DNA of 64,000 nucleotides from UBA4636 sp045534575 (GTDB lineage: Bacteria > Bacillota > Clostridia > Christensenellales > Borkfalkiaceae): assembly GCA_045534575.1 (NCBI GenBank), contig JAZSJZ010000001.1, positions 62,001 to 126,000 on the forward strand. The letters are read 5' to 3'. The position numbers were made by a program, and so were the translations under genes. Positions 51,712-60,629 of this stretch are shown here, piece by piece. The notes beneath the pieces are model-generated. The model had not been told where the DNA came from. It saw nothing but the letters and a program-made list of their open reading frames with translations, and did not search any database. Positions within the stretch are counted from its first letter, which is position 1; each line of letters opens with the position of its first letter.

Positions 51712-52650
51712 ATGAAATTAAGTTTAACCGCTACAAATAAAAGCGAAGAACTAATACTTAAATATTTACAAGAAAACGCAAGCGATAGCCTTGCGAACAA
51801 AATAAATAACGGCGTTAAAATCGTTAAAGACGGTAAAGAACTTTTGAATAAAAAGACCTTATCTGGCTTTATGAAATACGCTAGCGAAGAAGCAAGAAAA
51901 CTTGCTGAAAAAGGAGCAAATTCCGCCTGCGTTGAAGACTCGGTTGTTTACGGCTGGGCTATCCATTACTTTGAAGAAAATAGCATTGAAGAAAAACTAT
52001 TTAACCTTGACGGAACAGAATTTAAGCCTGTTTCTAAGCCTAAAAATACTCAAAAACCGACCTATACGCCGATTTCTAAGCCAAAACCTAAGGAACATAC
52101 ACTGTTTGATTTGCTTTGCGAAAATGAAGATATCCCTAACGAAACAACTAACAATAACGATGAAATAACTGAAGAAGATATTAACGAAACACAAGAAGAA
52201 ATTCAAGAAACAACTAAGCCAAAAGGTTCGCCTATTTATGAAGAATATATGGAAGTTCAAAACAAATATCCTAATCACGTAATTTGTTTTAGGCTTGGCG
52301 ATTTTTACGAAGTGTTTGGCGATAATGCAAAACTTTTATCAAACAAGCTTGATTTAACATTAACAAGTCGTGATTGTGGACTTAGTGAGCGTATTCCAAT
52401 GATAGGTTTTCCTTATCATATAGCAGACGTTTTCTTTAATAAAATAGTCAACATTAAACCTATCGCTATCGTAGAAGATAACGACGTTTCAATTAAAGAA
52501 AAAGAAGTTGCTAAAATTGACGTTGATTTAGAAACGGGAGAGATACTATCAACCGATTTAGAAGAAGAACAAGCACTTAAAACCGCCTATGATAAAGACG
52601 TTTTACTGTCATTAATCGACTTATTTGGCGATATTTTAACTTTGGAGTGA
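51712..52650 (+). CDS. PcfK/AcrIIA9-like domain fused to MutS-I-like domain
   Basis: 312 residues. N-terminal domain (about 1-100): KSEELILKYLQENAS ... CVEDSVVYGWAIHYFEE, the PcfK-like fold that also includes the Cas9 inhibitor AcrIIA9. A proline-, glutamate- and threonine-rich linker follows (about 105-180). Residues about 185-265 closely follow the MutS mismatch-recognition domain I: Y-P-N-H-V-I-C-F-R-L-G-D-F-Y-E-V-F, then LDLTLTSRD and IPMIGFPYH. The ATPase half of MutS is absent. Located directly before pcfJ, as PcfK usually is. Confidence 0.78.
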   Translation: MKLSLTATNKSEELILKYLQENASDSLANKINNGVKIVKDGKELLNKKTLSGFMKYASEEARKLAEKGANSACVEDSVVYGWAIHYFEENSIEEKLFNLDGTEFKPVSKPKNTQKPTYTPISKPKPKEHTLFDLLCENEDIPNETTNNNDEITEEDINETQEEIQETTKPKGSPIYEEYMEVQNKYPNHVICFRLGDFYEVFGDNAKLLSNKLDLTLTSRDCGLSERIPMIGFPYHIADVFFNKIVNIKPIAIVEDNDVSIKEKEVAKIDVDLETGEILSTDLEEEQALKTAYDKDVLLSLIDLFGDILTLE

Positions 52651-52657
52651 GAAAATT

Positions 52658-53965
52658 ATGAATATTTACAATCTTAAACCTATACCAAAATACATAGTAA
52701 ACTTAATAAGAAAGAAAGATAAAATTACATACAAAACACCGTCGGGACAAGTTCGGTTTTATTCTTATCTAACTAAGGTTGATAAAGAACTAATTCAAGT
52801 AACGGTTGCCGTAAAGAATAAATACAAAAACTGGCATATAAAGCAAGTTGCCGTTCATAGCGTTGACAGCAAAATTTGTTACGCTAAAGATATAAACTAT
52901 TTCTTTTTGGGTGGATACGTTGTAGGCTGGTTTGAAGAAGGCTTGACCAAATACCCTAAATGGTGGGAATCTTCCAAGTGGGAACTATACGACGATAAAT
53001 ATTTTCATATGCAAGCACCAGTTATCAACAAAGAGTTTGCTTTGAAGTTTAAAGAGTATAAATACAGCGCTATCGAACTTTATTCGGGTAGCGATATAAC
53101 CACGTATTTAACCAACTACCTAAAGCATCCTATCGTTGAATATCTAATGAAGATTGGGCTTTATAGATATATCTATAGTTCGCAAATAGTAACGCTTCTT
53201 GAAAAAGACAAAAAGTTTAGAAAGTGGCTAATCAAAAACGCACCTGATATTAAAAACAAATTTTATTACGTTGCTTCTGTTATTAAAGCATACAGAAAAA
53301 ATGTAAGCGTCGAAACCGTTCAACGCCTTGCAGAGTTTAGACAAGATATTAAAGGAGAATCGTTTAAGACTTTGAAAGAAACTTTCAAGAAAGATTTTGA
53401 GAAGTTCGCTACCTATATCGCAGAGCAAAAAACTCAGGCTGTAATTTACAACGATTACCTAAAAGCTTGTCTGTTTTTGGGCTTAGATATGGAAAACGAA
53501 AAAAATCGCTATCCACGAGATTTTAAGCGTTGGCACGATATACGAATTGATGAATATCACACCGCTAAAGCTGAAAAAGACGAGCAGGAAAGAAAAGAGT
53601 TTTACGCTAAGTTTTTAGGCGTAGCAACCAAGTATTTACCGCTTGAAAGCAATAAAAAGTATGGCTATATAGCGATTATCGCCAAAAAGCCAAGTGAATT
53701 AGTCAATGAAGGCAATGTTTTACAGCACTGTGTTGGACGCATGAACTACGACCAAAAAATGCTACGAGAAGAAAGTTTAATATTCTTTATTCGCAGTATC
53801 GACAGTCCCGAAACGCCACTTGTTACGGTGGAATATTCGATTGCAAGCAAGAAGATTTTGCAGTGCTACGCAATGAACAATAAACGACCAAGCGAAGATA
53901 TTTTAGAATTTATAAATAAAAAATGGTTGCCACATACGAAAAGACAGCTTAAGAAAATAGCATAG
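52658..53965 (+). CDS. PcfJ-like protein
   Basis: 435 residues. The C-terminal PcfJ signature is clear: LVNEGNVLQHCVGRMNYDQKML, IFFIRSIDSPETPLVTVEY, and a terminal W-L-P-H region. The rest is helical. PcfJ is carried by many conjugative plasmids and integrative elements, often beside PcfK; its exact role is unsettled. 7 bases after the previous gene. Confidence 0.87.
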   Translation: MNIYNLKPIPKYIVNLIRKKDKITYKTPSGQVRFYSYLTKVDKELIQVTVAVKNKYKNWHIKQVAVHSVDSKICYAKDINYFFLGGYVVGWFEEGLTKYPKWWESSKWELYDDKYFHMQAPVINKEFALKFKEYKYSAIELYSGSDITTYLTNYLKHPIVEYLMKIGLYRYIYSSQIVTLLEKDKKFRKWLIKNAPDIKNKFYYVASVIKAYRKNVSVETVQRLAEFRQDIKGESFKTLKETFKKDFEKFATYIAEQKTQAVIYNDYLKACLFLGLDMENEKNRYPRDFKRWHDIRIDEYHTAKAEKDEQERKEFYAKFLGVATKYLPLESNKKYGYIAIIAKKPSELVNEGNVLQHCVGRMNYDQKMLREESLIFFIRSIDSPETPLVTVEYSIASKKILQCYAMNNKRPSEDILEFINKKWLPHTKRQLKKIA

Positions 53966-53975
53966 GAGAATTATT

Positions 53976-54254
53976 ATGGAATTTTTTAGAATAACAGCAT
54001 ACAACCCAACTGAAGATTGTAGTATAATTATTGACTCAAACGGCAAGTTTGAAAAGCTTTGGCAGTTTAGTTCGCTACTCGTAAACAAAGGCTTTAAAAT
54101 ACTCGTTGTAACATCCGAAAGGAAAATTACAAAGACGAATATACCCACGCCCAAATACTCGCCAGATAGCTTAATTTTAAGGGCTTGCATCAAAGGCAAG
54201 GTCGATACGTCAAACAACTACACCGAAATAAACGGAAGATGGTATGAAGTTTAA
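53976..54254 (+). CDS. Accessory-cluster hypothetical protein (after pcfJ)
   Basis: 92 residues, AGGAG upstream. One alpha-beta domain: FRITAYNPTEDCSIIIDSNG, FSSLLVNKGFKILVVTS, ILRACIKGK. Last gene of the cluster. Not named. Confidence 0.6.
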   Translation: MEFFRITAYNPTEDCSIIIDSNGKFEKLWQFSSLLVNKGFKILVVTSERKITKTNIPTPKYSPDSLILRACIKGKVDTSNNYTEINGRWYEV

Positions 54255-54262
54255 AAAAAGTG

Positions 54263-54294
54263 AAAGCCGAGAGTTTTTTCAAACTCTCGGCTTT
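54263..54294. terminator. Bidirectional terminator (AAAGCCGAGAGTTT stem)
   Basis: A 14-bp perfect stem with a 4-nt loop. Variant of the stem seen at 27585 and 34597. Ends the accessory cluster and the converging exporter operon. Confidence 0.85.
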
Positions 54295-54313
54295 TAAATA
54301 GAATACACAATTT

Positions 54314-55186
54314 CTATTTAACGCCCCTATAATATGCGGTTAATTGATCTTTTGTTGTTTTTTCGGCGTCGTATGCGATTTTTAAATTAGAAGATTGCAA
54401 GTTTTCTATCTCTACGGATACTAAACGATCATTTTGATATAAAACTTTCACAGGTTGCTTTGTGCTATTAAATTCAGCGTCATAGACATTTATAAAAAAA
54501 CTATTATTTTGGCACTCAAGAGAACCCAAAGGAAGAATTAAATTTCCTTGCACAACATTATACATAAAGCACAAGTTTAGAATTTTTCCGTTTATAAGTT
54601 CAGGCGAAACGCTCGCAACCCTTAATCTAATATTATAAAACTCACCGCCACCGTAAACTGCATTTTCGAAAAAGACTTCTATATTTTTATTATCTAAACA
54701 AATAATACGTCTATCATCTTCAACACAGTTTACAAAATCGGCATAATATTTAGCGTGGCAAGAAATGTTTACTATAACGCTATCGTAATCGTAAAAGATG
54801 AGCTGAGTTTCGTTCGTTTGCGGTATGGTGTTAAAAAACAATCCGTTAAAAGATAAAATTTGTTCGTTTTCGCCTTTTGCAATAACTTTATCTTTAAGCA
54901 CGAAATCCCCAACGTTTACTAAAATCGTAGAGTTTTTATCAACGGAAATTGTTTTGGTTGGAATTTCGCAAACGCCAATCAAATCGAAACAATCGAAAAC
55001 GTATCCGCTTTTTTGCTCTACATAGTTAGTTGGTGTATATTTAACAATTTCATCAACGATTGCAATTTGTGCTTGCGCCGATTTTTTATAGCCTTTAATA
55101 TTAACGAGCAAAATTACCGCGATTAAACTTAAGCAAAACACGGAATATGCAATATAAAAGGCAATTTTACTGATTTTTTTATTCAA
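54314..55186 (-). CDS. Membrane-anchored adaptor-like protein of the ABC exporter
   Basis: 290 residues. One N-terminal membrane helix (7-29), then an extracytoplasmic beta-rich region with a lipoyl-like hairpin (VNVGDFVLKDKVIAKGENEQILSF), the same pattern as in the adaptor at 57051-57950. Overlaps the permease gene by 8 bases. Likely a second membrane-fusion-type subunit. Confidence 0.65.
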   Translation of the reverse strand: MNKKISKIAFYIAYSVFCLSLIAVILLVNIKGYKKSAQAQIAIVDEIVKYTPTNYVEQKSGYVFDCFDLIGVCEIPTKTISVDKNSTILVNVGDFVLKDKVIAKGENEQILSFNGLFFNTIPQTNETQLIFYDYDSVIVNISCHAKYYADFVNCVEDDRRIICLDNKNIEVFFENAVYGGGEFYNIRLRVASVSPELINGKILNLCFMYNVVQGNLILPLGSLECQNNSFFINVYDAEFNSTKQPVKVLYQNDRLVSVEIENLQSSNLKIAYDAEKTTKDQLTAYYRGVK

Positions 55187-56378
55187 AACGCAACGCCTCC
55201 ACGATATTTCGCTTATTAGAAATTACGCAAGGAATAATCGACGTAATTAAGCAAACGAAAAAATTTAATAAAACGGGTATTAAAATCATTTCCACAGAAA
55301 AATAGATAGAACCGATATTTAACGCAACGCATAAAATTAAGCCCACGCCAACGCCTATAAGCGCACCGATAAAACTTGTTAAGATTGCCGTAAATAAGCT
55401 TTCAAAAACAAACTGAAAAGCAATGTCTGAACTTGTTGCACCCATAGCCTTTTTTATACCTATTTCGCTAATACGTTCCTTCATTGAGAAAATCATAATA
55501 ATAGCAATAAGCACGGCAGAAAACGCTAAAATTATATAAAGCGCAATATCCAACATATTAGAAAAATCGTCCATTTCTTTTTGCTTTTGAATAACTACTC
55601 TATCGTAAGACAAACATTTTATATCGCTATCCGACACGCTATCAATAAACTGACATGCGTATTCTACGTTTTCAACATTAGAAAAAATAATCTTTTCAAA
55701 CCGAGTTGCGTTTTTGCAGGCAGTGTAAGGGATATAGACATTTCCCACCACAGTATAATTTTCGTTATTCTTTATAGCAATTGACAAGTTTTGCTCTTGA
55801 GTTTTTAAGTCTAAAGAATCGCTTAAAATTCCAACGACCGTATATTCCGTTCCACTAACATTTATTTTTTTGCCGAGCGCAGATTCGGAAAATAGCATTT
55901 GGGCAATAGAATTGTTTAAAACTACAACGTTACTTTCTGCAAGTAAATCTTGACGCGTTATGCCCCTTCCGCTTATCAATTCTACTTTTACTAAATTATC
56001 CGTTTCTAAAACAGATGGTATAGGCATATAACAAAAATCATCGTTTACGCCAACTACTTTTATATCCAAATTAATGTTTTTATTTAATTCTTTTGCGTTT
56101 ACACGGTATGAACTATCTTTATACACCGAAAAAGAGCAATCAACGTTTTGAGCTATTATTTCAAACTCTTGTTCAGTTAAATTTTTAGCGTAAATAACAT
56201 TATCGTCAAATTCTGAATAAACGTTTATTTTAGAATAGTTATAACTTTGCAAAACCAAACTTCCAACAAGGTATAATACGATACCTATAATAACACCGAT
56301 GGAAGTTAAATAATATCTTGGCTTGTTTGACATTACGACCGAAAAAGAGTGCTTATATATGTTAATAACTTTAACCAT
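55179..56378 (-). CDS. FtsX/MacB-type ABC transporter permease
   Basis: About 399 residues from the ATG at 56378, which overlaps the ATPase stop. One N-terminal membrane helix (about 20-45), a large extracytoplasmic domain of about 220 residues, and three C-terminal helices. The conserved MKERISEIGIKKAMGATSSDI segment sits between TM2 and TM3. Mechanotransmission-type exporter half for peptides or lipoproteins, not a channel importer. Confidence 0.88.
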   Translation of the reverse strand: MVKVINIYKHSFSVVMSNKPRYYLTSIGVIIGIVLYLVGSLVLQSYNYSKINVYSEFDDNVIYAKNLTEQEFEIIAQNVDCSFSVYKDSSYRVNAKELNKNINLDIKVVGVNDDFCYMPIPSVLETDNLVKVELISGRGITRQDLLAESNVVVLNNSIAQMLFSESALGKKINVSGTEYTVVGILSDSLDLKTQEQNLSIAIKNNENYTVVGNVYIPYTACKNATRFEKIIFSNVENVEYACQFIDSVSDSDIKCLSYDRVVIQKQKEMDDFSNMLDIALYIILAFSAVLIAIIMIFSMKERISEIGIKKAMGATSSDIAFQFVFESLFTAILTSFIGALIGVGVGLILCVALNIGSIYFSVEMILIPVLLNFFVCLITSIIPCVISNKRNIVEALRFE

Positions 56379-57039
56379 ACTTAATAAGCCCCCCTTCTTC
56401 AAGTAAATAATGCGTATCTGCTTTTTCGGCAACCTTATCGCTATGAGTGACTAAAATTAACGTTTTCCCTTGGACTTTAAGTTTATCAAAAGCATCTAAA
56501 ACGATATTTGTGTTTTCATCGTCTAAATTTCCAGTCGGCTCGTCGCAAATAATAATTTCGGGGCTAGTTGCCATAGCCCTTGCTATTGCTACTCGTTGCT
56601 TTTCGCCACCGGAGAGATTTATGGCTTTATTGTTCAATAAATGCTCAATTTGAAAATTCTTGCTAAGCGCATTAATTACCGCCTCATCAATCTTTTTGTT
56701 ACGGTAAATTAGTGGAAGTTCTAAATTTTCTCTTACGGTAAGAGAGTTCATTAAGTGGTAAGATTGAAAAATAAAGCCTAGATATTTTTGCCTGTAAAGC
56801 GAGCAATCTTTTAAGGTATCAATTTTTTCGCCGTCCAAAAAAAGTTCGCCACCGCTTGGCGCATCTAATAACCCAATAATATTAAGCAAAGTGCTTTTTC
56901 CACTACCAGACATTCCTTTAATTGAAACATATTCGCCACTTGATACGTGCAAATTAATATTTTTTAAAACTTGTATTTGCTGTTGGTTTCCGTTTTCAAA
57001 AACGGTAAAATGCTTTTTAATTTGAACAAGTTTAATCAT
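56371..57039 (-). CDS. MacB-like ABC ATP-binding protein
   Basis: 222 residues. Walker A GMSGSGKST, Q-loop FIFQSYHLMNSLTVREN, signature LSGGEKQR, Walker B IIICDEPTGNLD, H-loop THS. MacB/LolD-type, drives the permease encoded just downstream. Confidence 0.95.
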   Translation of the reverse strand: MIKLVQIKKHFTVFENGNQQQIQVLKNINLHVSSGEYVSIKGMSGSGKSTLLNIIGLLDAPSGGELFLDGEKIDTLKDCSLYRQKYLGFIFQSYHLMNSLTVRENLELPLIYRNKKIDEAVINALSKNFQIEHLLNNKAINLSGGEKQRVAIARAMATSPEIIICDEPTGNLDDENTNIVLDAFDKLKVQGKTLILVTHSDKVAEKADTHYLLEEGGLIKYG

Positions 57040-57050
57040 TTTTAGCCCCC

Positions 57051-57950
57051 TTATTTATTATCAGGAATAAAAATGCTTTCCCCGTCGGTTAATCCGTCGA
57101 TAATCAAATAATAGTCGTCGTTTTTGTCAGCAATCGTTACAAATCTATAGCTTAAAGTGTAATCGTTTCCAACTTTTTTAGCAACTAAAACCTTTTCAAC
57201 ACGAGAAACGTTTACGTTAGAATCGGCAGAGGTCGTGCCAACTTGATTGCTGGTTTTTATTGCGCTCGTTGAAATGCAAACTGCATTTTCAACGCTTTTT
57301 TCAATTTTAGTGATACTTAATTTACTGCCTTTTAGTAAAATAAAATCTTTATCTTGTATAGAAACAGTAATTTTTATACCGTTGTTTGTTAATTTATAGT
57401 CAATGTTTGTTACATTATTTTCAAATTCAATTCCATTTGACTCAACGATTAACTCGGTAGAAAATTGAAATTTACTTCTGTCTTTTTCAGCAATATAAAA
57501 TTCAGCATAATAACACTCGTTATTCATAACCGCAACGGTTATTTCGTTAGTTGCTCGATTTTTTTCAACGGCTACGACTTTACCAGAAAACGTGGCTAAA
57601 ACTTGGTTTGTAGTTTCGCCTATATAACCTATAAATTGGTCTTTTGCAACTATGTCTCCGATTTTTAACCCTGTGTTTGATACAAAGTAATTACAAATAT
57701 ATTGACTATCATCTGTAAGTAAAGTTGAGCTATACGATAGTCCCTTTCTAAAAGTCGTTTTTTCGGCAGTATAAAGTTTTCCAGAACTTAATAAAACGTG
57801 TTCTTCAATAGTGGATGAGTAGTTTGGTAATTCAATTTTTTCGTTTTTATTTGCATTTACTAATACGATAGAAATAATAACTCCAAAAATTAAAATTAAA
57901 GCGATTAAAAACATAACTCCGCCGTTTATTTTTTTACTGTTTTTTTCCAT
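57051..57950 (-). CDS. Membrane-fusion-type adaptor protein
   Basis: About 299 residues from the ATG at 57950 (AAGGTG upstream). N-terminal membrane helix (about 12-31), lipoyl-like hairpin GLKIGDIVAKDQFIGYIGETTNQVLATFSGKV (about 95-130), and C-terminal beta domain. Equivalent of YknX/MacA in Gram-positive exporters. 11 bases before the ATPase gene. Confidence 0.78.
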   Translation of the reverse strand: MEKNSKKINGGVMFLIALILIFGVIISIVLVNANKNEKIELPNYSSTIEEHVLLSSGKLYTAEKTTFRKGLSYSSTLLTDDSQYICNYFVSNTGLKIGDIVAKDQFIGYIGETTNQVLATFSGKVVAVEKNRATNEITVAVMNNECYYAEFYIAEKDRSKFQFSTELIVESNGIEFENNVTNIDYKLTNNGIKITVSIQDKDFILLKGSKLSITKIEKSVENAVCISTSAIKTSNQVGTTSADSNVNVSRVEKVLVAKKVGNDYTLSYRFVTIADKNDDYYLIIDGLTDGESIFIPDNK

Positions 57951-57960
57951 TTTACACACC

Positions 57961-58866
57961 TTAATTGATATATCTGTTAAAAGTTAAGTTTGGAAAATTT
58001 TCCGAACTATTTAATAGCGTAAGCGTTGCTATAAAAACAGGTTCTGTGATAATTTCCGTTTCGCCCAAAAGCGAATATGAAACGACGATATGTTCGCCTA
58101 AATAATCGAAAGTGTTTTTATTTATTTTTGCAACGCCACTAAACGAAGTCCACACGTCGCTCGTCGTAAGCATTTGATTTAAATTCGAATAGTCTGTATC
58201 GGTAAGTTTTTTATCAATTTCTACATTTTCGCCACTAAAGTCAATAGATCTTAAGATTATGTTTTTACTTGTTGTAAGTGAAATTGGCATGTAAGTGTTA
58301 AATGAATAATTTTCGGTATTTTCTAAATTACCAATTTGAACTTCAGTAGAAGAATTTATAAAAGTAATATTTTTTTCAGGAACATAATAAACGATTAATA
58401 AAATATCAGGTTGCTTTGTTAAAGTAGTTTTACCCTTGTTCGTTTCAATTTCAAACGTTAAAGAATTAACTTTCACCCTTTCATTGCCTATGCTTGCGTT
58501 ACTAAATATGGTAGCACCAAGTAAAACATCATAAATTTTATGTCCGTTCTGCTCGCCAATAAAATCGTTTTGTTCAAAGCTTTTCACCGCTAATTCTAAT
58601 TCATGGTCGCCCGTTACGTTATAATCTAAAAGATTAACGTTTTTTATTGTGCTATTTGATATTATTTGGATATTCCAACAATTTCCAGCAGGTTTAACAT
58701 CTTGACTTTCGCCAAAGGAATTATTCAAAAAGCAAGCATACGAAGAATAATGATATGCATCCGTATTTATAATAATTTTTTCTTTATCTTTACTGCACCC
58801 GCTAGACGAAAAACAAATTATTAATGCAAGCAAAAAAATCACAACTTTTTTAAGTTTATATTTCAT
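57961..58866 (-). CDS. Lipoprotein of the ABC exporter operon
   Basis: 301 residues, lipobox SSGC (Cys24) so surface lipoprotein. Two similar beta-rich halves, each with an S-x-x-V-x-V/I-x-x-L pattern. Not recognised. First gene of the exporter unit, downstream of a terminator-like hairpin. May bind or fold the cargo. Confidence 0.65.
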   Translation of the reverse strand: MKYKLKKVVIFLLALIICFSSSGCSKDKEKIIINTDAYHYSSYACFLNNSFGESQDVKPAGNCWNIQIISNSTIKNVNLLDYNVTGDHELELAVKSFEQNDFIGEQNGHKIYDVLLGATIFSNASIGNERVKVNSLTFEIETNKGKTTLTKQPDILLIVYYVPEKNITFINSSTEVQIGNLENTENYSFNTYMPISLTTSKNIILRSIDFSGENVEIDKKLTDTDYSNLNQMLTTSDVWTSFSGVAKINKNTFDYLGEHIVVSYSLLGETEIITEPVFIATLTLLNSSENFPNLTFNRYIN

Positions 58867-58900
58867 AACAGAAAACTCCTTTTCAATAAATTAAAAGCCA

Positions 58901-58929
58901 GCTTGCTTGCCTGCTAATGGCAAGCAAGC
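58901..58929 (-). terminator. Hairpin between lectin and exporter genes
   Basis: An 11-bp perfect stem GCTTGCTTGCC/GGCAAGCAAGC with a 7-nt loop. Partial T tract downstream on the minus strand, so probably attenuating: more lectin than exporter transcript. Confidence 0.6.
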
Positions 58930-58941
58930 AAAAAAGATTAA

Positions 58942-60285
58942 TTATACATAAACAACATTTGTTGCTTGAGCTCCTGCATATAGCATTTTTCCGATGTTTG
59001 AATCATACTCATAGGGTGATAAACAAACGGTTAATTGTATAGGGTTTAAGAACTGTTGTTCTCCAACACCCGTATTAATTCCCGTCGGAGTATAATAATG
59101 CATCGTATAACCCAAAAAACCAAGGCCTTTTTCAATAGTCTCGGTATAACCAATTTCAAAAATCTGCGCTATATAACAATTATAAATAGCTCTAGTTTCA
59201 CAAATATAAGTCATTGGATAGCTTAAAGTGTTTTTCTCTCCCGCAATAGTTGTGTTTTGCCCAAGCGACACTGAATGTGTTTCATTATAACTATACATAT
59301 TTTCTATCGTCGTCTTAATTTCACTTGCGCATTCAAAACCAAGCTTTAAGTTATCACTTTTAAAACCAACTGCTACGCCCACCGATTCTGTCCTTTCTGA
59401 ACCGATACTAGTAGTGGTTCCTTTAGTTTGAGAATAAATATAAGACTGACTTGCTGTAAAACTAGCTGTTTGATTAGGCTGAACTGTTATAGACGCAAAT
59501 TCAGCAACATGAGCACTTAATGCTTTTTCGTATCTAAAATATCGTATATAATACTTATCGTAATTTTCATAGTCACTAGCAAAAAACGCTCTCTCCATAG
59601 TAACTCTCGTGCCTTGAACAACACCCTCACCAATATATGTACAATTTCCTAAAACATAATGACTTGATGGCGCGGGATATGCTTCTCCATTATTAATTGT
59701 TATTCCTTCTACGCTTGGTCCAACTTTTATCAAGCGCCAATACGCAGATGTCATATCAGATGTTTGAACCAAAAAAGCAGATAGGTTATAAGAATTATTT
59801 TGTATACCCAAATACTTAGTATAATTAGATGGTTGTGTTGTGATTGTATATATATTACCATATTGATAATTGAATTGAAAACCTTGTGCTTCGGAATCAA
59901 ATTCATCATATAATGCAACTTCAACATTATTATCTGCTGATGCCCATGGAACATCTAAAACTCTATTTAAATATTCGGCATGAAGCGGATAAATCTTCCA
60001 TTTTCCATTAATTAATTTCAATACAAATTTTTGATTATTCGTATCCCAATCATGCCACTGCAAAAGTTGAGTTCCATTATCGGTCGCAGCATTCGCAACA
60101 TCCAAATAAAGTCCTGTATATACATTTTGCAACTTATATATACCACCATTTTCTAATCCATTTGACTGAACTGGTGTTTGAGCAAATGCCGATGGTGGCA
60201 CATTAACGGTGCTAACAAAAGTATAACATAAAGCTAAGCAAAGTGCAATTAAAAGCACTTTGAATTTGCTAATGGTTTTTTGCAT
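58942..60285 (-). CDS. Secreted ricin-lectin protein with pore-former-like C-terminal half
   Basis: 447 residues. Cleavable signal peptide (about 1-35, AFA-Q site). Ricin-type beta-trefoil (about 45-190) with GGIYKLQNVYTGLYLDVANAATDNG and a QW-type core (LLQWHDWDTNNQKF). Residues about 255-370 are rich in alternating Ser/Thr and polar/hydrophobic residues (SITVQPNQTASFTASQSYIY; KTTIENMYSYNETHSVSLGQ), like the amphipathic strands of aerolysin/MTX2-type beta-pore toxins. AGGAGG upstream. Could be a glycan-binding toxin or a bacteriocin-like protein. Confidence 0.7.
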   Translation of the reverse strand: MQKTISKFKVLLIALCLALCYTFVSTVNVPPSAFAQTPVQSNGLENGGIYKLQNVYTGLYLDVANAATDNGTQLLQWHDWDTNNQKFVLKLINGKWKIYPLHAEYLNRVLDVPWASADNNVEVALYDEFDSEAQGFQFNYQYGNIYTITTQPSNYTKYLGIQNNSYNLSAFLVQTSDMTSAYWRLIKVGPSVEGITINNGEAYPAPSSHYVLGNCTYIGEGVVQGTRVTMERAFFASDYENYDKYYIRYFRYEKALSAHVAEFASITVQPNQTASFTASQSYIYSQTKGTTTSIGSERTESVGVAVGFKSDNLKLGFECASEIKTTIENMYSYNETHSVSLGQNTTIAGEKNTLSYPMTYICETRAIYNCYIAQIFEIGYTETIEKGLGFLGYTMHYYTPTGINTGVGEQQFLNPIQLTVCLSPYEYDSNIGKMLYAGAQATNVVYV

Positions 60286-60629
60286 AAATTTTACCTCCTT
60301 GCGTTTTTACATTAATGAATTATAATTATTGCTAAAACTTTTTCGCTTACTAGTATTTATCTTGTTTCACCACCTCCAAATATTGATCCCTTATAAAATT
60401 TTTTCGAACTTTTGCAAAATATATTAAAAAACTCATTTGTTTCAATGAGTATAAATGATTCGTTTATATTATTAAACAGCAAACTCTCTGTTGTGTAGTT
60501 TTATTATTATAATCAATTCGATTTTAAATCGCTATTTTTTAAGACTTACCTCCTTTTCTTAATTTATTCGTAGTCCACAACATTGCTTATTTATCTATAT
60601 GTTGAAAATTCAAGTTGTTAAGTAAAATG
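60286..60629. other. Intergenic region upstream of the lectin gene
   Basis: No gene seen. A TATAAT at about 60321 (minus strand) lacks a clear -35. The ACTCATT/AATGAGT hairpin at 60425-60450 with six T on the minus strand probably ends the operon above. Confidence 0.4.
60425..60450 (-). terminator. Terminator of the ART-like/partner operon
   Basis: ACTCATT paired with AATGAGT, then TTTTTT on the minus strand. Confidence 0.5.

Noticed and set aside
60286..60629. AGGAGG-like sites on the minus strand near 60545 and 60372
   Set aside because: No start codon at proper spacing leading to a frame longer than seven codons.
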